A program made the translations under genes and the position numbers. Below, piece by piece: positions 1-7,845 of a stretch of 64,000 bases of DNA (positions are counted from its first letter, which is position 1; the number at the start of each line of letters is the position of its first letter). Under the pieces are notes generated by a model. It was not told where the DNA came from. It saw only the letters and a program-made list of their open reading frames with translations, and ran no database searches. The stretch is from WHSW01 sp963781265. Its GTDB lineage: Bacteria > Actinomycetota > Thermoleophilia > Solirubrobacterales > 70-9. Where the stretch lies: assembly GCA_963781265.1 (NCBI GenBank), contig CAWAFH010000003.1:62001-126000 (forward strand). Reading direction: 5' to 3'.

Positions 1-660
1 CCACGAGGTGGTCTGGGCGTCAGCCCCAAGGATCAGCGTCTGCCTGGTCGGTAGATCAACGGGCAGTCGCTTGTCGTCGCGCTGAATCACCCGTGCCGCG
101 GGGAACTCGAGCTTCAGGGCGATCGAGGAGTCGTTGATCTCGATGCCATAGGAGTCGAAACGATTACGAAGTGAAATGCCCGGCGCCAGGGCGGTGATGC
201 GGACCTGGCCGATCCATTTCGACGTCCCGCTCGAGGGCTGCAGGTAGTCGATTGCCTGGTCCTCGACCTCTTGCATCATCGAGTGGAAGGCGCCGGAGGT
301 GTGCCAGTACCCCGGATCCCAGAGCTCTCTCACCTTGCCCTCATGGGCCTTGAGGAAGGAGGCCATGCCTCCGATGTGATCGTCGTGCGGGTGAGTAGCT
401 ACGACTAGATCTGGCGTGACCGGCGCAACGAGCACCCCTGCGGCGATGAGATCGTTGAGCAGCCGTTCGAGCTTCGCGGGCCGGACGACGTCGACGACCA
501 TGACCGGACGACGCCCGTCGTCCAAGGCCGGGAGCAAGAGCAGTTGGCAGTCACCATCGCCGACGCTCAGCACCCAGTAGAGAAGGTCCTCTGACCTGGC
601 ATCGGCCAGGAAGTCGGCCGGGTCGTCGAGGAGCGCCTCAGGGAGATCCGGGGCCGGCAT
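1..660 (-). CDS. Metallo-beta-lactamase fold protein, ComEC/Rec2 C-terminal-like (partial)
   Basis: The reading frame runs off the left edge, so the C-terminus is missing; 220 residues are visible from the ATG at 660. Residues about 25-32 (WVLSVGDGDCQLLL) resemble the opening strand of metallo-beta-lactamase domains, and THPHDDHIGG near residue 94 is the HxHxDH metal-binding motif. Later DSYGIEINDSSIALKLEF and LILGADAQ match the pattern of ComEC-type hydrolase domains. No membrane segments are seen, so this is a free-standing cytoplasmic hydrolase-like protein rather than a full DNA channel. It starts immediately after the stop of the upstream gene, so the two are probably co-transcribed. The substrate is unknown. 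Confidence 0.75.
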   Translation of the reverse strand, partial: MPAPDLPEALLDDPADFLADARSEDLLYWVLSVGDGDCQLLLLPALDDGRRPVMVVDVVRPAKLERLLNDLIAAGVLVAPVTPDLVVATHPHDDHIGGMASFLKAHEGKVRELWDPGYWHTSGAFHSMMQEVEDQAIDYLQPSSGTSKWIGQVRITALAPGISLRNRFDSYGIEINDSSIALKLEFPAARVIQRDDKRLPVDLPTRQTLILGADAQTTSW

Positions 661-1179
661 CTAACCCGGCTCCGGCCCGTCGAAGAACTCGTCGGCGATC
701 TCCTCCACCTGATCGGCTCCGAGAACCGGGCCGACGGCGGCGAAGTACTGAGTCTTGGCCGCCTCCCTGGCTTCGGCGCTGACATCGATCACCGGGCGCG
801 TCAGCCAGCGGGCAGGGTCGTCAGGGTCCGATCCCATGAGGGCTCGATCGATGACGGCGCAGAACACATCACCCACCCGCAGCGGACGCGAGGCGAAGGC
901 CTCCACCTGCACCGCGGTCAGTTGACCGGGAGCGACGCGATTCTGCAACAGCCGCTCGAACTGCTGCCTCTCGAGCTGGACGTCCCGGCGCAGCTCACTG
1001 CCCGAGAAGGTGAGTCGTCCGCGCTGATCAAGGTCAGGCCACGGTTCGATGACGAGAGTGGCCACGTCCTCTTCGATCTCATCGACCACGACGTATTCGA
1101 CGTCTCCCGCGGGTGGCCCCCAGATCGACGGATGAACCGCCTGAATCTCTTCCTCGAGCCAACGCCGTCCGGTGGCCAT
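661..1179 (-). CDS. Hypothetical protein paired with MBL-fold protein
   Basis: A 172-residue acidic soluble protein with no signal peptide, membrane segment or motif that I recognise. Its TAG stop abuts the ATG of the downstream metallo-beta-lactamase protein, so they form a two-gene unit. The N-terminal half (residues 1-75) is rich in Glu and Asp with alternating hydrophobic residues (VEYVVVDEIEEDVATLVIEPW), suggesting beta structure. Free-standing ComEC-like hydrolases often have a small adjacent partner in conflict or defence modules, but nothing here proves such a role. Confidence 0.6.
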   Translation of the reverse strand: MATGRRWLEEEIQAVHPSIWGPPAGDVEYVVVDEIEEDVATLVIEPWPDLDQRGRLTFSGSELRRDVQLERQQFERLLQNRVAPGQLTAVQVEAFASRPLRVGDVFCAVIDRALMGSDPDDPARWLTRPVIDVSAEAREAAKTQYFAAVGPVLGADQVEEIADEFFDGPEPG

Positions 1180-1330
1180 GGGAGCAGCCTAGCCCGTACC
1201 GGGTGTCTTGACCCCATCCGTGCGCGAGAGACGAATCGGGCCCCGCCATGGGCGAAAGGCCCGCTGCCGCGCGCCTTTCCTGTGCCGGGCCCGGAACCCG
1301 GGTGGCTGGATCACCACGGGATGGCCTCGA

Positions 1331-1336
1331 TAGCCT
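1331..1336 (+). promoter_or_regulatory. Putative -10 box upstream of formate dehydrogenase operon
   Basis: TAGCCT lies 6 nt before an ATG at 1343, the spacing expected for a leaderless transcript. A weak -35-like GGATCA sits at 1308-1313, 17 nt upstream. This is the only convincing promoter-like element in the 249-bp divergent gap 1180-1428. Confidence 0.35.
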
Positions 1337-1342
1337 CAGGCA

Positions 1343-1423
1343 ATGGAGAGGTCGGAAGAAACCATCGTCCGCGGACCCCCCGGCGGGGGCGATCGGGGCG
1401 CCCTCCCAGCACCGGAGCGCTAG
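1343..1423 (+). CDS. Putative 26-residue leader peptide ahead of formate dehydrogenase
   Basis: A short frame starts with ATG 6 nt after a TANNNT box and ends with TAG 5 nt before the GTG start of the formate dehydrogenase fusion gene, in a different frame. The peptide (begins MERSEETIVRG, ends ALPAPER) resembles nothing I know. The geometry suggests translational coupling of the downstream GTG, which has no clear Shine-Dalgarno sequence of its own. It could equally be chance in a GC-rich leader. Confidence 0.3.
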   Translation: MERSEETIVRGPPGGGDRGALPAPER

Positions 1424-1428
1424 AAGCC

Positions 1429-3081
1429 GTGTCGAAGAACCTGGTCGAGCTCGTGCGGCGCCACCACGGCGAGTCCGCCCCGACCGCGCTCGAGGTGCTC
1501 AAGGACGCGCTCGAGCGTAACGGCGAGATCACCGACTCCGATCGCCGCGAGGCCGCGAAGCGCTCGGGCCTGCCCGAGAGCACGGTCTACGGCGTCTCCA
1601 CCTTCTACGACGACCTGCTGCAGCCGCGCGGCAAGCGCCATCTTCGCGTGTGCACCGGGACCGCGTGCTTCGCCGCCACCGGCGACGATCACGTCGACCG
1701 GATCCGTGACGGGCTCGGGCTCGAGCTCGGCGAGCGCAGCGACGACGGGTCGGTCTCGCTCGCGGAGACGGTCTGCCTGGGCTTCTGCCACTCCTCCCCG
1801 GCGATTCGCGACGGCGACGTGATCGACGCCGGGCCCGGGGTCGTCGAGCGGGTCCTCGCCGGCGATTGCGTGCAGGCCGCGGAGCCCGAATGGCGGTCGG
1901 TGCTCGATGAGCCGGTGCTGACCCTCCCCGGGGACTGGTCGGGCATCGAGCGGGCGCTCCAGGAGCTCACCCCCGAGGAGCTCTTGGAGGAGGTCAAGGA
2001 GGCCGAGGTCCGAGGCCGGGGCGGCGCGGGCTTCCCCGCCGGCCAGAAGTGGGCGTTCGCGCGGGCTGCCGAGGGCGACGAGAAGTTCATCGTCGCCAAC
2101 GGCGACGAGGGGGACCCGGGCTCGTACATCGACAAGTATCTGATGGAGCGGAGCCCGGAGCTCCTCCTGGAGGGGATGGCGCTCGCCGGCTACGCGGTCG
2201 GCGCCGAGCACGGCTTCGTGCTCACGCGGTCCGAGTACCCGCTTTCCAAGCCCGTGCTCGAGGCCGCGGCGAGCCGGGCTCGCGAGCAGGGCCGGCTCGG
2301 CGCCGACATCGCCGGATCCGGCTTCGCGTTCGACGTCACCGTCGTCGAGGGAGCGGGCTCTTACGTCGTCGGCGAGGAGACGGCCCTGCTCGCCTGTCTG
2401 CAGGGCCTGCGCGGCACGGTTTCCGCCCGCCCCCCGTTCCCGGCCCAGCGGGGCCTTCACGGGCGCCCGACGGTCGTCAACAACGTCGAGACGCTCTGCA
2501 ACATCCCCTTCATCGCGCGGTCCGGGGCCGGCGCGTACCGCGCCCTCAGCCCCGGGGCCACGTCGGGCTCGAAGCTGGTCTGCTTCAACGAGCGCTTCGC
2601 CCGCCCGGGCGTCTACGAGGTGCCCTTCGGCCGGCCGGTGGTCGAGCTGTGCGAGGAGCTTGCGGGCGGGCTCCGGGACGGGCGGTCGATCAAGGCGCTT
2701 CAGATCGGCGGCCCGCTCGGCGGGATCCTGCCGGCGAGCCGAATGGAGGTTCCGTTCGACTTCGATCCGCTGGCCGACGAGGGCTGCATGCTCGGCCACG
2801 GCGGGATCCTGGCCTTCGACGATCGGACCGACATGCGCGAGGTGGCCCGCCACCTGCTGCATTTCGGCGCCCACGAAAGCTGTGGCAAGTGCTTCCCGTG
2901 CCGGATCGGACTCGCGCGCGCGCACGAGATGTTCGTCGCCGACGAGCCGGTCGACCGCGCCCGCCTCGAGGACCTGCTGGAGGCCCTGGAGGTCGGTAGC
3001 CTCTGTGCACACGGAGGAGGCATGCCGGCGCCGATCCGCAGCCTTCTGAAGCACTATCCCGAGGAGCTCGGACTCGCATGA
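1429..3081 (+). CDS. NAD-dependent formate dehydrogenase, fused gamma-beta subunit (NuoE-NuoF type)
   Basis: This 550-residue protein fuses two diaphorase subunits normally separate in soluble formate dehydrogenases (FdsG and FdsB). Residues 1-150 form the NuoE-like thioredoxin fold with [2Fe-2S] ligands C75, C80, C116 and C120. The NuoF-like part follows: FMN/NADH site GRGGAGFPAGQKW near residue 195, the nucleotide-binding EGDPGSY segment, and a [4Fe-4S] set C485, C488, C491 and C526. It passes electrons between formate-derived clusters and NAD. The GTG at 1429 is chosen because the NuoE homology begins just after it; the frame stays open upstream without family similarity. The stop overlaps the next gene by ATGA, indicating an operon with the iron-sulfur and catalytic subunits. 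Confidence 0.9.
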   Translation: MSKNLVELVRRHHGESAPTALEVLKDALERNGEITDSDRREAAKRSGLPESTVYGVSTFYDDLLQPRGKRHLRVCTGTACFAATGDDHVDRIRDGLGLELGERSDDGSVSLAETVCLGFCHSSPAIRDGDVIDAGPGVVERVLAGDCVQAAEPEWRSVLDEPVLTLPGDWSGIERALQELTPEELLEEVKEAEVRGRGGAGFPAGQKWAFARAAEGDEKFIVANGDEGDPGSYIDKYLMERSPELLLEGMALAGYAVGAEHGFVLTRSEYPLSKPVLEAAASRAREQGRLGADIAGSGFAFDVTVVEGAGSYVVGEETALLACLQGLRGTVSARPPFPAQRGLHGRPTVVNNVETLCNIPFIARSGAGAYRALSPGATSGSKLVCFNERFARPGVYEVPFGRPVVELCEELAGGLRDGRSIKALQIGGPLGGILPASRMEVPFDFDPLADEGCMLGHGGILAFDDRTDMREVARHLLHFGAHESCGKCFPCRIGLARAHEMFVADEPVDRARLEDLLEALEVGSLCAHGGGMPAPIRSLLKHYPEELGLA

Positions 3082-3767
3082 GCACCGAGAACGGACAGGC
3101 CGGGTCACCGGTGCGGGTGACCGTCGACGGAGTCGGGGTCGAGGTCCCGGTGGGGGCGACGATCCTCGAGGCCGCAAGGGCTGCCGGCAGGTGGGTCCCG
3201 ACGCTCTGCTACGACGAGCGCCAGGATCCGTTCGGCGCCTGCAGGGTCTGCCTCGTCGGCTCCGCGAGGGGGCGCGATGGTGAGGTCGGCGCGTCGACCG
3301 TGGTGCCGGCATGCACGACGCCCTGTGCCGACGAGATGGTGGTCGACACCGAGGACCCGGTCGCCCGGCGCGTGGCGATCGCCGTCGTCGAGCTGGTCCT
3401 CTCGGAGCTGCATGCGCCACCGCCGGACGAGAGCGAGCTCGCCGAGGTGGCCGGGCGGCTCGAGGTCGGCGAGCCGCGGTGGGGCGGCGAGGTTCACCCG
3501 CCCGCGCCCGCCGACGAGCGCCACCCGTACCTGACCTTCCGGCACGACCTGTGCATCTCCTGCGGCCGCTGCGTCCGCGCTTGCGACGAGGTCCAGGGGA
3601 CCTTCGCCCTGAGCGCGACCGGCCGGGGCTTCGAGGCGAACATCGCGGCGGGCCTCGACCAGGGGTTCCGCGAATCGGCCTGCGTCTCGTGCGGCGCCTG
3701 CGCCGACACCTGTCCCACCGAAGCGATCAGCGAACCGACGCTGATCGCGCTCACCGACGGAGGATGA
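3078..3767 (+). CDS. Formate dehydrogenase iron-sulfur subunit (split N-terminal domain of FdsA/NuoG type)
   Basis: This 229-residue protein corresponds to the N-terminal ferredoxin region usually part of FdsA, here a separate gene. Residues 10-90 form a plant-type [2Fe-2S] domain (CYDERQDPFGACRVC, later CTTPC). The C-terminal third has two classic [4Fe-4S] motifs, CISCGRCVRAC and CVSCGACADTC. The His-ligated [4Fe-4S] motif of NuoG/FdsA (HxxxCxxCxxxxxC) that should lie between them is absent; that stretch reads LHAPPPDESELAEVA with no cysteine. It likely wires the molybdenum subunit to the NADH module. The start overlaps the upstream stop, and the catalytic gene begins two bases after its own stop. 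Confidence 0.88.
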   Translation: MSTENGQAGSPVRVTVDGVGVEVPVGATILEAARAAGRWVPTLCYDERQDPFGACRVCLVGSARGRDGEVGASTVVPACTTPCADEMVVDTEDPVARRVAIAVVELVLSELHAPPPDESELAEVAGRLEVGEPRWGGEVHPPAPADERHPYLTFRHDLCISCGRCVRACDEVQGTFALSATGRGFEANIAAGLDQGFRESACVSCGACADTCPTEAISEPTLIALTDGG

Positions 3768-3768
3768 G

Positions 3769-5859
3769 ATGAGCGAGCTCTACGACTCAGAGGTGACGAC
3801 GACGTGCGGGTACTGCGGGGTCGGCTGCCGCCTCGAGGCACACGTCGCCGACGGGAAGGTCGTCTCGATCAGCCCGGCGCTCGACGGACCCGCGAACCAG
3901 GGCCACACCTGCCTCAAGGGCCGCTTCGCGCATCAGTTCTCGAAGCGGCGCGACCGCCTGACGACGCCGCTGATCCGCGAGGGGGACGCTCTCCGGCCCG
4001 CCAGCTGGGAGGAGGCGGTCGGCCGGATCGCCTCCGAGCTCGGGCGGATCAAGGCCGACCACGGGCCGGACGCGATCGCCGGCCTCGCCTCGTCGCGCGC
4101 CACCAACGAGGACTGCTACGCGATGTCGCGCCTGATGCGCGCCGCGATCGGGACCAACAACATCGACAATTGCTCGCGCGTCTGTCACTCGCCGACCTCG
4201 TTTGCGATGCGCAAGTCGCTGGGGTTGTCGGGGGCGACGGGCTCGTTCAGCGACTTCGACCACGCCGACGCGACCATCATCATCGGCGCGAACCCGACCG
4301 AGGGCCACCCCGTCGTCGGGGCGCGGATCAAGCAGGCGGTGCTGCGCGGCATGCGGCTCGTGACGATCGACCCGCGCCGGATCGAGCTGTCCGACTACGG
4401 CGAGATCCACCTCGCGCCGCGGCCCGGCACCAACGCCGCGGTGATCCTGGGCATCGCGCACGTGGTCGCGCGCGACGGCTTCTGTGACCGCGCGTTCATC
4501 GACGCTCGCACCGAGGGCTTCGATGAGCTTCAGGAGCTGCTCGCCTCGTACCCGCCGGAGGTCGTCGAGGAGATCAGCGGGGTGCCCGCCGCGGACCTCG
4601 AGGCGGCGGCGCACATCTACGGCGAGGCCGAGAACGCGTGCTTCTCGTGGGGCCTCGGCGTCACCGAGCACAAGTACGGCTCCGAGGTCGTGCGCCTGAT
4701 CTGCAACGTGGCGCTGATGACCGGCAAGATCGGCCGCCTCGGCTCGGCGCTGATGCCGTTGCGCGGCCAGAACAACGTTCAGGGCTCCTCGGACATGGGC
4801 GCCCTGCCGGACACCTACACGGCCTATCGCTCGGTTGGCGACGAGGACGTCGCCCGGAGCTTCGAGGAGGCCTACGGGGTCTCGATCCCGCGCGAGAAGG
4901 GCTACAAGGTGCCGGAGATGTTCGACGCCGCGGTCGCCGGTGACCTCAAGGCGATGTACATCTTCGGCGAAGACGTCGCCCAGACCGACCCCGACACCGC
5001 GCACGTGGTGAGGGCGCTGGAGTCGCTCGAGTTCCTCGTCTGCCAGGACATCTTCGAGACGGAGACGACGAACTTCGCCGACGTGATCCTGCCCGCATCG
5101 TCGTTCCTGGAGAAGCGCGGCACGTTCACCAACGCTGAGCGGCGGATCCAACTCGTCGAGCCGGCGATCGATCCCCCCGGCGAGGCGAAGACGGACTTCG
5201 AGATCATCAACGAGGTGTCGCGGGCCCTCGGCCACGAGACCGGTTGGAGCGCCCCCGAGGACGCGATGCGCGAGATCGCGGCGCTCACCCCGCACTTCGC
5301 CGGCGTGACCTACGAGCGCCTCGGTCGCGAGGGCCTGCAGTGGCCGATCGACGCCGACGGCACCGATGCGCCAACGCTCTATGAGCGCGAGTTCGACCTG
5401 CCCGGCGGCAGGGCGCGGTTCGCCGCGCTTCCCTTCCAGGTGCCGGGGGATCAGGTCGACGACGACTTCCCGCTGATGCTCGTCACGGGCCGCAGGCTCG
5501 AGCATTACAACGCCGGGACGATGACGCGGCGGACGGGCAACGTCGAGCTCGCCGATCGCGACCACCTGGAGATCCACCCGGACGACGCCGAGCGCCTCTG
5601 GATCGCCGACGGCGATCGGGTCTCGCTGCGCAGCCGCATGGGGCGCGTCGAGATCGCCGCGCAGGTGACCGAGCGGATCAAGCCCGGCCACGTCTTCGCC
5701 ACGTTCCACTTCCCGGAGACGAAGACCAACCTGCTCGTCGGCTCCTCGCGCGACGTCAATACCTCGTGCCCGGAGTACAAGGTGATCGCGGTCGACGTGC
5801 GCCCGATCGCCGAGGAGCCCGCGATGGCGCCCGCGGTGAGCGGGGCCGGCGCCGCGTGA
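3769..5859 (+). CDS. fdhA: Formate dehydrogenase catalytic subunit, molybdenum bis-MGD, cysteine type
   Basis: This 696-residue protein oxidises formate to CO2 at a molybdenum (or tungsten) bis-molybdopterin guanine dinucleotide. The N-terminal [4Fe-4S] motif is TTCGYCGVGC with a fourth Cys in HTCLKGRF. The active-site pair Cys-His occurs in NCSRVCHSPT, so it is the cysteine not selenocysteine form. Cofactor-binding segments include GANPTEGHPVVGARIK, LRGQNNVQGSSDMG and the C-terminal MolD-binding domain beginning LMLVTGRRLEHYN. It is shorter than FdsA because the ferredoxin domain is the separate preceding gene. The sulfurtransferase FdhD and an FdsD-like protein are not in this window. With the two upstream genes it makes an NADH-producing formate dehydrogenase. 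Confidence 0.92.
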   Translation: MSELYDSEVTTTCGYCGVGCRLEAHVADGKVVSISPALDGPANQGHTCLKGRFAHQFSKRRDRLTTPLIREGDALRPASWEEAVGRIASELGRIKADHGPDAIAGLASSRATNEDCYAMSRLMRAAIGTNNIDNCSRVCHSPTSFAMRKSLGLSGATGSFSDFDHADATIIIGANPTEGHPVVGARIKQAVLRGMRLVTIDPRRIELSDYGEIHLAPRPGTNAAVILGIAHVVARDGFCDRAFIDARTEGFDELQELLASYPPEVVEEISGVPAADLEAAAHIYGEAENACFSWGLGVTEHKYGSEVVRLICNVALMTGKIGRLGSALMPLRGQNNVQGSSDMGALPDTYTAYRSVGDEDVARSFEEAYGVSIPREKGYKVPEMFDAAVAGDLKAMYIFGEDVAQTDPDTAHVVRALESLEFLVCQDIFETETTNFADVILPASSFLEKRGTFTNAERRIQLVEPAIDPPGEAKTDFEIINEVSRALGHETGWSAPEDAMREIAALTPHFAGVTYERLGREGLQWPIDADGTDAPTLYEREFDLPGGRARFAALPFQVPGDQVDDDFPLMLVTGRRLEHYNAGTMTRRTGNVELADRDHLEIHPDDAERLWIADGDRVSLRSRMGRVEIAAQVTERIKPGHVFATFHFPETKTNLLVGSSRDVNTSCPEYKVIAVDVRPIAEEPAMAPAVSGAGAA

Positions 5860-6009
5860 GATGAGCCTCGGAGCCTGACGGCGCCGGGGCCGAGTTCCAC
5901 GCGACTCCGCAGCGACCACGGAGGCCGATGGGGAGTCAAACCGGAGGCGCCACTCGCCGCCGGACGCCTATGTTCGCACGGTAACCCGAATCCCGATCCA
6001 AAGGACGAC

Positions 6010-6339
6010 ATGCCTGAAACACCCTCTGAGACCCCTGTCCTCGACACCCTCCTCGCGATGACCGCGGAGTCGGTGGCTCGCTGCGGACTCGACGAGAACT
6101 CCCTGCTCTCCGTCCGCATCGCCGCCCTGGTCGCGGTGGACGCGCCGGCGGGCTCCTATCTGATGCACCTCGGACCCGCGATGGAGGCCGGCATGACGGT
6201 TGAGCAGATCCAGGACATCCTGGTCGCCGTCGCTCCGGTCGTCGGCACCCCGAGGACGCTGTCCGCCGCGGCGAAGATCACCGAGGCGATCGGTGTCGCG
6301 ATCGTTGCGCTGCTCGAGGCCGAAGAGCAGGCGTCGTAA
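6010..6339 (+). CDS. Carboxymuconolactone decarboxylase (CMD) family protein
   Basis: A 109-residue, mostly helical protein with the CMD-fold pattern (SVRIAALVAVDAPAGSYLMHL, then GMTVEQIQDILVAVAPVVGTPRTLSAA). It lacks the CxxC pair of AhpD peroxiredoxin reductases, so it is not an obvious disulfide reductase; the reaction is unknown. AAAGGA stands 5 nt before the ATG as ribosome binding site. It lies 150 bp after the formate dehydrogenase genes on the same strand. Confidence 0.75.
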   Translation: MPETPSETPVLDTLLAMTAESVARCGLDENSLLSVRIAALVAVDAPAGSYLMHLGPAMEAGMTVEQIQDILVAVAPVVGTPRTLSAAAKITEAIGVAIVALLEAEEQAS

Positions 6340-6418
6340 CGGCCCGCGGAGCACACCGAACCATGGCTCCATCGAGAGCCAACTTCCGCGGTCCGAAACG
6401 GGCTCACGAACGGCGGCC

Positions 6419-7711
6419 ATGAGCAGGGCGCGAGGGGCGGCGATTGTCGCCGTGGCGCTGGGAATCGTCGCGGTCGCGGTTGGCGTCTATGCCGCGATCG
6501 CCAACTTCCCGCGCGGATTGATCCTGGCCGCGCTGCTGATCGGCGCCGCCGCCGCGGCCTGGCACGGCCTGATCAGGGTCGGCGCCGCCCGGGTGATCGG
6601 CGTCGGCTGCGCCGCCCTCTTCGTCGTCGCGTGCGCGCTGATCGTCGTCCTCGACGGCGGTCTGGCGGAGGCGATCATCGTCGGGGCGGCCGTGCTCGGG
6701 GCGATGACCGCCGCCAAGGCCGCCGTCTCTGTCCACACCTCGCTCGCCCCGACTCGGCCGCCGGCTCGGCCGGTGTTGTTCTTCAACCCGAAGTCGGGCG
6801 GCGGCAAGGCCGAGCGCTTCAAGCTCGCCGATGAGGCTCGCGCCCGTGGGATCGAGCCGATCGAGCTGCGGCTCGGCACCGACCTCGCCGAGCTCGTGCG
6901 CGGCGCGATCGAGGATGGGGCGGATGGGCTGGCGATGGCCGGCGGCGACGGCTCGCAGGCGATCGTTGCGGCGATCGCGGCCGAGCACGGCCTGCCGTAC
7001 GCCTGCGTCCCCGCGGGCACGCGCAACCACTTCGCGCTCGACCTCGGGGTCGACCGAGACGACGTCGTCGGCGGCCTGGACGCCTTCGTAAACGGGGGCG
7101 AACGCCGCGTCGATCTCGCGGAGGTGAACGGGCGCGTGTTCGTCAACAACGTCTCGCTCGGCCTCTACGCGGAGGCCGTCCAGCGAGAGGGCTACCGCGA
7201 GGCGAAGCTGCGCACGATCCTCGGAACCCTGCCCGACGCCCTCGGGCCGGAGGGCGCGGGACTCGAGCTTCGGTGGACCGGGCCCAGTGGCCACGAGCAC
7301 TCCTCCGGTGCGGCGATCCTCGTCTCCAACAATCGTTACCGGCTCGGTCGGGCGGTCGGTTCCGGCACGCGGCCGCGCATCGACGACGGCCTGCTCGGGA
7401 TCACAGTCGCCGCGGCGCCGACGGGACGCGGTGGCCGTCGCCTGCCCCAACGTCCGTGGCGTGAGTGGTCGGCGCCCGAGTTCGAAGTTCAATCCGACGG
7501 GCCGATCGCCGCAGGGATCGACGGCGAGGCCACCGTGTTGGACTCGCCGCTTCGCTTCCGGATCATGCCGGGAGTCCTGCGTGTGCGGATCGCGAGCCAG
7601 CACCCGGGCGCGTCGCCCTCGGCCGCGATTCCCGAGGGCCTCGGTGACGGGATCCGGCTGCTGCTCTCGAAGGCGGCTGGGCGCGACCGCCCGGGCGGGA
7701 CGCGAACCTGA
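6419..7711 (+). CDS. Diacylglycerol/sphingosine-type lipid kinase with N-terminal membrane segments
   Basis: A 430-residue protein. Residues 1-100 hold about three to four hydrophobic helices. The kinase domain begins near residue 118: VLFFNPKSGGGKAERF (nucleotide/phosphate loop), AGGDGSQAIVAAIA (the GGDG signature) and VPAGTRNHFALDLG, all typical of the DAGK catalytic family. The C-terminal beta domain contains DGPIAAGIDGE. It probably phosphorylates a membrane lipid such as diacylglycerol. The ATG at 6419 is chosen because it puts the first membrane helix at the N-terminus; the open frame upstream overlaps the CMD gene. Confidence 0.85.
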   Translation: MSRARGAAIVAVALGIVAVAVGVYAAIANFPRGLILAALLIGAAAAAWHGLIRVGAARVIGVGCAALFVVACALIVVLDGGLAEAIIVGAAVLGAMTAAKAAVSVHTSLAPTRPPARPVLFFNPKSGGGKAERFKLADEARARGIEPIELRLGTDLAELVRGAIEDGADGLAMAGGDGSQAIVAAIAAEHGLPYACVPAGTRNHFALDLGVDRDDVVGGLDAFVNGGERRVDLAEVNGRVFVNNVSLGLYAEAVQREGYREAKLRTILGTLPDALGPEGAGLELRWTGPSGHEHSSGAAILVSNNRYRLGRAVGSGTRPRIDDGLLGITVAAAPTGRGGRRLPQRPWREWSAPEFEVQSDGPIAAGIDGEATVLDSPLRFRIMPGVLRVRIASQHPGASPSAAIPEGLGDGIRLLLSKAAGRDRPGGTRT

Positions 7712-7845
7712 GCGGCGGGGCGGAGAACCACAGTGCTTGGCGATCGCCACCGCCACGACGGCCTTCGGCGGAAGCGGGTAGCCTGGGGTGAGCGACCCAG
7801 GTAATCAGCGAAAACGCCACGCGATCGCACGAGGAGTGGAGCACG

